From Devosia sp. (lineage in GTDB: Bacteria > Pseudomonadota > Alphaproteobacteria > Rhizobiales > Devosiaceae), in NCBI GenBank assembly GCA_030680995.1, contig JAUXUM010000110.1, forward strand, positions 1-35,573: DNA of 35,573 nt. Reading direction: 5' to 3'. Shown piece after piece: positions 30,531 to 35,573 of the stretch. The notes under the pieces were generated by a model. It was not told where the DNA came from and ran no database searches. It saw only the letters and a program-made list of their open reading frames with translations. Position 1 is the first letter of the stretch. Each line of letters starts with the position of its first letter. The position numbers were made by a program, and so were the translations under genes.

Positions 30531-31856
30531 CTAGAGCTTGCCGTCGTCCTCGAAGACTTCGGTCCAGTCCTCGATCAGCAGGTCGAGCGCTTCCTTGGCC
30601 GTGCCCTGGTCGGCGACGACGTAGTCATGCATGCGCTTCTGCATGGCCTGCAGCAGCGAGGCGTAGCTCGGCTCCTGCCAGAAATCCTTCACGTTGTTCA
30701 TGGCCGCAAGGAAATCGGCCGCGAACGGCGAGGACGTCGGATAGGAGGGGTCATTGAGCACCGCCACATGGCAGGACGATCCGCCCAATGAATACCACTT
30801 CTTCTGCACGTCGGCCTGGGCGAACCACTTGATGTAGTTGAGCGCGCCTTCCATGTTGTCGGTGTTGGCGACCACCGAGATGCCCTGCCCGCCCAGCGTC
30901 GAGCCTTCGACGTTCTGCCCGGGATTGACGAAGAAGCCGATCTTGTCGCCGCCGACATTCTCGTCCTTGTACATGCCGGGCCAGAACGCGAACCAGTTCA
31001 TCATCATGGCGACCTGGCCGGATTTGAAGGCGTCGAGCCCCTGGTCCATGTAGCTGTCGGAGTACCCCGGCGGCGTGCAGCACTTGTAGACGGCCTTGTA
31101 TTTTTCCAGCGCGGCCACGGCTTCGGGCGAATTGACCGCGCCCTCCATGTCGTACTTGCCGGGCGTCATCTCGTATTTGAAGCCATAGGGATAGAGCGCC
31201 GAGGTGATGCCCATGGTGATGCCTTCGGACCCACGCTCGGTGAAGATCGCGGCGCCATAGACGGTTTTGCCGTCGATCTCGCGTCCCTGGAAGAACGCAG
31301 CCACTTCCTGCAGCTCGTCCCAGGTCTTGGGCGGGGTGAGGTCGCGGCCGGCCTTGGCCTTGAATTCGGCGGCGACCTCGGGATTCTCGAACCAGTCCTT
31401 GCGGTAGACCCAGGCATTGGCGTCGCCCATGGCGGGCAGCGCCCAGTAGTTCGGCGTGCCCTTGGGCCAGGTGGAATAGGCATAGACGGTCGCCGGAGCG
31501 AAATCGTCCATGCTGATCCCTTCCTTGTCGAAGAAATCGTTGAGCTTGACGTAATAGCCGTTCTCGGCCGAGCCGCCGAGCCACTGGCTGTCCCCGATCA
31601 AGAGGTCGCAGAGCTTGCCGCCCGAATTGAGTTCGTTGAGAATGCGGTCGGCGAAATTGGGCCACGGCACGAATTCGAAACTCATCGTGGTGCCGGTCTG
31701 CGCGGTAAAATCCTTGCTCAGCTCGACCAGGGCATTTGCCGGGTCCCACGCCGCCCAGCAGAGCGTCAGTTCATCCGCCTGCGCCCCGGCAGGCATCGCC
31801 GCAGCGAGCATCATGAACGATGCCGTCGCTGCCGCGGTCTTCAGACCTACGTGCAT
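30531..31856 (-). CDS. Carbohydrate ABC transporter substrate-binding protein (periplasmic)
   Basis: A 441-residue extracellular solute-binding protein of the family 1 (MalE-like) class. A signal peptide of about 26 residues ends PAGAQA before DELTLCW. The fold includes WPNFADRILNELNSGG and a run of tryptophans and tyrosines expected to stack on a sugar or polyol. The ATG at 31856 has AGGGAGGAG about 5 nt upstream, the strongest ribosome site of the operon. It is the first gene of the operon. The ligand is inferred from the kinase genes and remains unproven. Confidence 0.92.
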   Translation of the reverse strand: MHVGLKTAAATASFMMLAAAMPAGAQADELTLCWAAWDPANALVELSKDFTAQTGTTMSFEFVPWPNFADRILNELNSGGKLCDLLIGDSQWLGGSAENGYYVKLNDFFDKEGISMDDFAPATVYAYSTWPKGTPNYWALPAMGDANAWVYRKDWFENPEVAAEFKAKAGRDLTPPKTWDELQEVAAFFQGREIDGKTVYGAAIFTERGSEGITMGITSALYPYGFKYEMTPGKYDMEGAVNSPEAVAALEKYKAVYKCCTPPGYSDSYMDQGLDAFKSGQVAMMMNWFAFWPGMYKDENVGGDKIGFFVNPGQNVEGSTLGGQGISVVANTDNMEGALNYIKWFAQADVQKKWYSLGGSSCHVAVLNDPSYPTSSPFAADFLAAMNNVKDFWQEPSYASLLQAMQKRMHDYVVADQGTAKEALDLLIEDWTEVFEDDGKL

Positions 31857-31981
31857 AGTCTCCTCCCTGAAATGGAACCGGCACCCGGCTCCGCGAAGGG
31901 CCGTCTTCACGACCCAAATCCTCCCGCGCCCTGTTCACTGACCGGCTTGCCCCGGCTCTTTGCGACTGCGACCATTGGCGC

Positions 31982-32024
31982 ATGTTTAGTGATCATGTTT
32001 AGTAAAACGCAAATTACTAAACAT
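31982..32024 (-). promoter_or_regulatory. Operator cluster: three ATGTTTAGT half-sites
   Basis: ATGTTTAGT occurs at 31982-31990 and 31995-32003 and, inverted (ACTAAACAT), at 32016-32024. The latter two extend to a perfect 11-bp inverted repeat, ATGTTTAGTAA-N8-TTACTAAACAT (31995-32024). The cluster covers the predicted promoter of the ABC-dha operon from the -35 element to about the +10 region, the usual place for a repressor. The regulator is not identified. Confidence 0.75.
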
Positions 32025-32029
32025 TGCAA
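32001..32029 (-). promoter_or_regulatory. Predicted promoter of the ABC-dha operon
   Basis: On the minus strand TTGCAA (32024-32029) and TTTACT (32001-32006) are 17 bp apart. Transcription would start near 31994, about 138 nt upstream of the binding-protein start. The elements are moderate matches, and overlap with the inverted repeat supports the assignment. The rest of 31857-32256 holds no supported gene. Confidence 0.5.
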
Positions 32030-32256
32030 GAGGGGATGCGCAGGCGGGTACGAGGCATGCGCGTGAGGTTTCATCTGGCGGCAACAAGACAAGAGGCCAG
32101 GCGTTGGACGCGCATCGGAGCCCGGGCCACCGTTGCTCTCGATATATGCGCGGGGCGCCGGCCCGCAGTCCTGGCGAGTGAAGGCGGAGGGCGCTGTCGT
32201 CCCCCGCGAAAACCGCCTTGCAACCTCCGCGCATTTGGACTTGATTGCCAGGTCCA

Positions 32257-33720
32257 ATGCTCCAGTTGATGCCAGGCCGCAGAACGGCAGTCTCGGGAAG
32301 GCCGATCCACAGGGCGCGCCTCGCGGCCTATCGGCTGACGCGCTATCTGACGCTCTCGCAGCGCTTCCTGCTGGCGGCGGCCATCGTGGTGGCGCTGGCG
32401 ATGGCCGTGCTCGGCAACTGGATCGGCTACTATCTGCAATCGAGCATCACCAGGGGGGTGGCCAGCTCCGCCGCCGCCAGCATCGATTCGCTGATTTCAC
32501 ACCAGTTCGACATTCTGGGTCCCGATCGTCCGCTGACGGAAGAGGACCGCGCGAAGCTGGACGAGGTTTTCGAGATCGGCAACGACGCCGACTCCACCCG
32601 CCTGCTGCAGATCCAGATCCGCAACCTCGACGGCTCGATACTCTATGATTCGTTTGGCGGGCTGATCGATGAAATCGAGACCGAGAACTTCATCGCCGCC
32701 GCGCGGCAAGGCACGGTCGTCTCCAGCATCCGCAATCTGCCCCTCGAGCCCGTCGGGCCGCTCGACGGGCATTCGATTTCGGTGCTCAAGATCTATACGC
32801 CGCTGCACCGGCCGGTAACCGAGGAGATATTTGCCGTCGCCGCGCTCTACTACAGCGCCAAGGCACTCCTCGCCATCCAGTTCCGCGCGCAGCTCGATGT
32901 GTGGGTCCTTGTCGGGCTGATCGGCCTGGGCGTGATCGGCGTGCTCTTCGTCCTCGTCGACCGGGCGAGCCGGACCATCGTTTCGCAGCGCGCCCGCCTG
33001 GCGAGGAACCTCGTCGCCTCCCGAAAACTGTCCGAGGAGAACCACAAGCTCCATGCGGCATCCGAACAGCTGCGGCTCGATGCCAACTTCGCCAATGAGA
33101 GCCTGCTGGCCCAGGTCGGCTCCGACATCCATGACGGACCGATCCAGTTGCTCACCCTGATCATATTGCGGCTGACCGGGGCCACCGGCGCCGTCGCCGG
33201 CGGCAAGGGGCAACCATCGCCGGACTTGGCCGCAACCGTCCAGCTGGCCACCGACGCCATGGAGGAATTGCGCAACATCTCCACCGGCCTCGTCCTGCCC
33301 GAACTCGCCGAGCTGAGCCTCGAGGACGCCATCCAGCTCGCCATCTCCAGGCACGAGGAAGCGACCGGGACCCTTGTGAAGCACGCGCTGCAAGAGCTGC
33401 CCGGGACCACTTCCATGGCCGTCAAGGTCTGTGCCTACCGCATCGTCCAGGAGGCGCTGAACAACGCCTTCCGGCACGGCGGCGCATCGGACCAGTTTGT
33501 CGCGGCGGCTGCCGGCAGCGCCACATTCACCGTCGCCATCACCAACTCGGCGCGCGGGAGGCGTGTGCCGCACTCGAACGAGGAGAACTCGCTGAAGCTG
33601 GGATTGCGGGGCATGCGCTTCCGCGTCGAGTCGCTGGGCGGCGTCCTGCGCGTGGACATCGGCTCCTCCTCCAAGACCACCATCTCCGCCGAGATTCCGT
33701 TGGCCGTGGCCGAGGGCTAG
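32257..33720 (+). CDS. NarX-type sensor histidine kinase (HisKA_3)
   Basis: A kinase of 487 residues. An N-terminal helix (about residues 38-60) and a second helix (about 208-232) bracket a periplasmic sensor domain of about 145 residues. A short coiled segment leads to the dimerisation block SDIHDGPIQLL with the phosphorylated H292. The ATPase domain has RIVQEALNNAFRHG and GLRGMRFRVESLGG. Start codons at 32257 and 32269 are both possible, and a TTG at 32245 is less likely. It is divergent from the ABC-dha operon, and its stop overlaps that of the convergent response regulator. The signal is unknown. Confidence 0.9.
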   Translation: MLQLMPGRRTAVSGRPIHRARLAAYRLTRYLTLSQRFLLAAAIVVALAMAVLGNWIGYYLQSSITRGVASSAAASIDSLISHQFDILGPDRPLTEEDRAKLDEVFEIGNDADSTRLLQIQIRNLDGSILYDSFGGLIDEIETENFIAAARQGTVVSSIRNLPLEPVGPLDGHSISVLKIYTPLHRPVTEEIFAVAALYYSAKALLAIQFRAQLDVWVLVGLIGLGVIGVLFVLVDRASRTIVSQRARLARNLVASRKLSEENHKLHAASEQLRLDANFANESLLAQVGSDIHDGPIQLLTLIILRLTGATGAVAGGKGQPSPDLAATVQLATDAMEELRNISTGLVLPELAELSLEDAIQLAISRHEEATGTLVKHALQELPGTTSMAVKVCAYRIVQEALNNAFRHGGASDQFVAAAAGSATFTVAITNSARGRRVPHSNEENSLKLGLRGMRFRVESLGGVLRVDIGSSSKTTISAEIPLAVAEG

Positions 33721-34415
33721 AGTTCGCCTTCGAGGGGATCGATGTCCTCGAGATCCGGCAGATCGTGATCGCGCCGCAGGGCCTGTGCCGCCAGCACCAC
33801 CTCGAGCCGGCTGTTCACCTTGAGCTTGTTCATCAGGTTCGTCATGTAGTGCTTGACGGTCTTTTCGCTCAACTGCAGCGTCCGCGCGATTTCCTTGTTG
33901 GTCTTGGCCTGGAACAGGCAATCGACCAGCTGCATTTCGCGCGGACTGAGCCTTGCCGACTTCAGCTCCTTTTCGCGCTTCGAGCGATTGCGGAACCCGG
34001 CCATGAGCCTCTGCGAGAAGTCCGGCGAAACGAACAGTTCGCCCGACAGGACCACCCCGATGGCCGAAAACAGCTCTTCGGACGGCCTGCCCTTGAGCAC
34101 GAAGCCATGCGCTCCGGCATCCAGCGCCTTCAGCGCCAGGTCGATATTGGCGTAGGCGGTGAAGATGACGATCCTGGTCTTTGCCGGGCTGTCCACGATG
34201 GTCCGGATGGCGGCGAAGACATCGCCCGGCATGCTGAGATCGAGAATGAGGATTTCCGGTTCGACCCGCGCGGCGAGTTCCACCGCTTCGTCCGCGGACG
34301 TTCCCGTGCCGACGATCTCATAGCGCTCGTCCGCCGAAAACAGGGAGGCGATACCCTTGAGCAGGGTTGGGTGATCGTCGACGAAGGCGATACGCGTTGC
34401 GGTCACGGTGTCCAT
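33717..34415 (-). CDS. NarL/FixJ-type response regulator
   Basis: A 232-residue regulator. The receiver domain (about residues 7-125) has D13 and D14, the phospho-acceptor D59 in ILDLSMPGD and the conserved lysine of GFVLKG. The C-terminal LuxR-type HTH (about 155-215) contains LSPREMQLVDCL, then TNKEIARTLQLSEKTVKHYM. The ATG at 34415 is chosen because it starts the receiver fold cleanly. It most likely pairs with the convergent NarX-type kinase, since the two share the CTAG where their stops overlap. It may be cotranscribed with the FecR-like gene 70 bp upstream. Targets are unknown. Confidence 0.92.
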   Translation of the reverse strand: MDTVTATRIAFVDDHPTLLKGIASLFSADERYEIVGTGTSADEAVELAARVEPEILILDLSMPGDVFAAIRTIVDSPAKTRIVIFTAYANIDLALKALDAGAHGFVLKGRPSEELFSAIGVVLSGELFVSPDFSQRLMAGFRNRSKREKELKSARLSPREMQLVDCLFQAKTNKEIARTLQLSEKTVKHYMTNLMNKLKVNSRLEVVLAAQALRRDHDLPDLEDIDPLEGEL

Positions 34416-34485
34416 GTCTCTTTGTGCTTCATAACGCGGACTTGGCGCTGTGGCGATGGGGACCCGGCCATCCGGCGGCGGCATG

Positions 34486-34965
34486 TCACTCCTCGGCGCC
34501 CCCGCCGTTCCCGTTCCCACCGGTTTTGCCGCTGTCCACCTGGACCCGGACCGCCTCTCCGTCGAGCGCCACGGAAACCGCGCCGCCCGAAGTCACCACC
34601 ACCAGGATCGGGGTTTCGATCGTGAGATATGCCCGCTGCCTCCCGGCCGCCCTGACGGCGGCGGCCCCGGAATATTGCGTCACCTTCGTGGACGAACCGT
34701 CCGCGCCGCCGTCGATCCGCAGTGCCGTATTGGGCCCCAGGCCGATGCTCGCGTCCCCTCGCCGCAGTTCCGCCCGTCCGCTTTGCGGCGTCCGCGCCGG
34801 CTGGCCGCCGGAAACGGCATCGCCCCGCCCAAGCTCCTCCCATTGCGCGCCGGCGAGCGCAATGACGGTGCCGTGGACCCCGGCGGCCGCGGCCGGGCTT
34901 GCCGCGCAGTCTTGCAGCGCGGCAACCGCCATCGACCTCATCGCCCTGGAAACAGCAGACCGCAT
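34486..34965 (-). CDS. FecR-domain-like exported protein
   Basis: A protein of about 159 residues. The N-terminal 28 residues (MRSMAVAAL and then ASPAAAAG) look like a signal peptide. The mature part resembles the FecR domain: VHGTVIALAG, then a region like GRAELRRGDASIGLGPNTALRI, and repeated short beta strands up to a Gly/Asn-rich tail (GGNGNGGGAEE). No sigma factor or TonB receptor lies nearby, so it is not a classical FecIRA system. The start is uncertain; ATG at 34965 is chosen for the signal peptide. It precedes the response regulator on the same strand. Confidence 0.6.
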   Translation of the reverse strand: MRSAVSRAMRSMAVAALQDCAASPAAAAGVHGTVIALAGAQWEELGRGDAVSGGQPARTPQSGRAELRRGDASIGLGPNTALRIDGGADGSSTKVTQYSGAAAVRAAGRQRAYLTIETPILVVVTSGGAVSVALDGEAVRVQVDSGKTGGNGNGGGAEE

Positions 34966-35386
34966 GGCATGCCCGAACTTTCGAATTGGCCGGCTGGCGG
35001 GCCTCGCCGTCCCAAAATACGGTGGGCCGCGTCGCCCGCCTATATTGTGGCATTCGTCCCGTTCTTGCAAACGCCCGTGCCCCGCGGCGCTTGCCCCGCC
35101 AAATTCCCCCGGTCCCGTGGCGGCGCGTGCGCTCCTCATTCCAAAATCATGACCGCGCGCCGTTAACTATAAATTGGTATTCACCGGCAATGCCGCCGGC
35201 AATTACTGTTCCTGAGACGCCATCCAACATGATTGTGTTCGCGGAAGCTGTGGCGCCTGCGCTGTTAACCTTTACAACAACTGCCAATGGCGACTTCAGA
35301 CGGTATGGAAATAGCGACCAAGGTCCGTAACGGATCACCCCGCAAATATGCTTTCCTGAACGTTAACGCGTACAGGAGTAATTATA
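34966..35386. other. 421-bp region, AT-richer edge, no firm gene
   Basis: GC content falls visibly after about 35150. A minus-strand frame of 63 codons (35147-35338, GTG start) encodes a glycine- and alanine-rich piece including ASANTIMLDGVSGTVIAGG. It could be a real small or truncated gene, but has no family I recognise and only a distant AGGAAAG upstream. Nothing else is supported. Confidence 0.4.
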
Positions 35387-35455
35387 ATGAAAATTAAAAT
35401 AGTTTTACTGAGCCTGGCGCTCTTGGCCGGCTCCCAGGGCTGTTCAACGCTTTAG
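35387..35455 (+). CDS. 22-residue micro-ORF resembling a lipoprotein signal peptide
   Basis: The ATG at 35387 is preceded by AGGAG with 8-nt spacing, one of the best ribosome sites in the window. The product begins MKIKIVLLSLALLAG and ends SQGCSTL at TAG 35453-35455. It is a basic start plus hydrophobic core with a cysteine at residue 19, like a lipoprotein signal, although the -3 to -1 residues (SQG) are a poor lipobox. It may be a truncated lipoprotein (entericidin-like start), a leader peptide or a real micropeptide. Confidence 0.45.
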   Translation: MKIKIVLLSLALLAGSQGCSTL

Positions 35456-35498
35456 ACTGGAGGCTGGAGCGGAGTGTTTCGCGTGATATGATTTTTCG

Positions 35499-35515
35499 CT
35501 TTTCGTGACGAAAAG
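35499..35515. repeat. 7-bp inverted repeat near the right edge
   Basis: CTTTTCG (35499-35505), TGA, CGAAAAG (35509-35515). It sits between the micro-ORF and the gene cut by the window end. It could be part of an insertion-sequence end or an operator; no mobile element can be named from this fragment. Confidence 0.5.
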
Positions 35516-35530
35516 TCTGTGAATCTATGG

Positions 35531-35557
35531 GGAGCAACCCGAATCGGAGGTTGCTCC
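35531..35557 (+). promoter_or_regulatory. Hairpin enclosing the ribosome site of the last gene
   Basis: GGAGCAACC (35531-35539) pairs perfectly with GGTTGCTCC (35549-35557). The loop and second strand contain the GGAGG at 35546-35550, and the ATG follows immediately at 35558. Folding would hide the ribosome site, a design known from some transposase genes. Confidence 0.5.
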
Positions 35558-35573
35558 ATGACACCGACAATTG
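35558..35573 (+). CDS. Partial gene cut by the window end (first five codons)
   Basis: ATG at 35558 with GGAGG 7 nt upstream, reading MTPTI before the window ends. The hairpin over its ribosome site and the inverted repeat upstream make a transposase gene a reasonable guess, but five codons cannot identify it. Confidence 0.35.

Noticed and set aside
32497-33921. 474-codon minus-strand frame
   Set aside because: Antisense to the histidine kinase with H, N and G boxes.

Overview
The window is GC-rich DNA (by eye well above 60 percent) with tight ATGA-overlapping operons. It carries a SAM-II riboswitch ahead of metZ, a ccoNOQP cbb3 oxidase, a PTS-type dihydroxyacetone (DHA) kinase and rhizobial-style ABC uptake systems. 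Together these point to an alphaproteobacterium of the order Hyphomicrobiales. A Devosia/Pelagibacterium-like genus is a guess, not something the sequence proves.

Layout. 1-4200: the 3' end of a tRNA-Ser, a bidirectional hairpin terminator, metZ on the minus strand with its own promoter and SAM-II riboswitch, then dcd, a SixA-like phosphatase, a CBS-domain gene behind an FNR/FixK-type box, and tRNA-Gly(CCC). 4200-7130: a triple-PAS GGDEF-EAL protein and tRNA-Arg(CCG). 7340-13290: an amino-sugar-type locus. An RpiR regulator and a cytoplasmic GH20 hexosaminidase run leftward, and a ribose-type ABC transporter (ATPase, permease, binding protein) runs rightward. 13291-14065 has no convincing gene. 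14066-18491: ccoNOQP followed by a 64-residue membrane protein and a DUF2189 membrane protein. 18590-19731: a perfect 14-bp inverted repeat matching the NsrR operator layout, a frameshifted pseudoazurin gene, and nsrR. 19966-21478: a TDT-family (TehA/SLAC1-like) transporter and a small membrane partner on the minus strand.

21824-31856 is the centrepiece: a twelve-gene minus-strand operon. In transcription order it encodes a binding protein, two permeases, a 59-residue two-helix membrane protein, two ABC ATPases, DhaL, DhaM, HPr, enzyme I, an HTH protein and DhaK. The inferred path is uptake of glycerol, DHA or another small polyol or triose, with DHA phosphorylated through a dedicated relay (PEP to enzyme I, HPr, DhaM, then DhaL-bound ADP). 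The DhaM functions that enterobacteria fuse in one protein are three separate genes here. A promoter covered by three copies of ATGTTTAGT lies upstream. Divergent from it is a NarX-like histidine kinase, which converges tail to tail with a LuxR-type response regulator; a FecR-like gene lies upstream of the regulator.

34966-35573 is a lower-GC, probably mobile edge. It has a 22-codon lipoprotein-signal-like micro-ORF with a strong ribosome binding site, two inverted repeats, and the first codons of a gene cut by the window end.

Two places show a short duplicated copy of a gene's 3' end beside a tRNA gene (dcd/tRNA-Gly and rpiR/tRNA-Arg), which hints at past insertion or rearrangement. No CRISPR array, rRNA gene or complete insertion sequence was seen.
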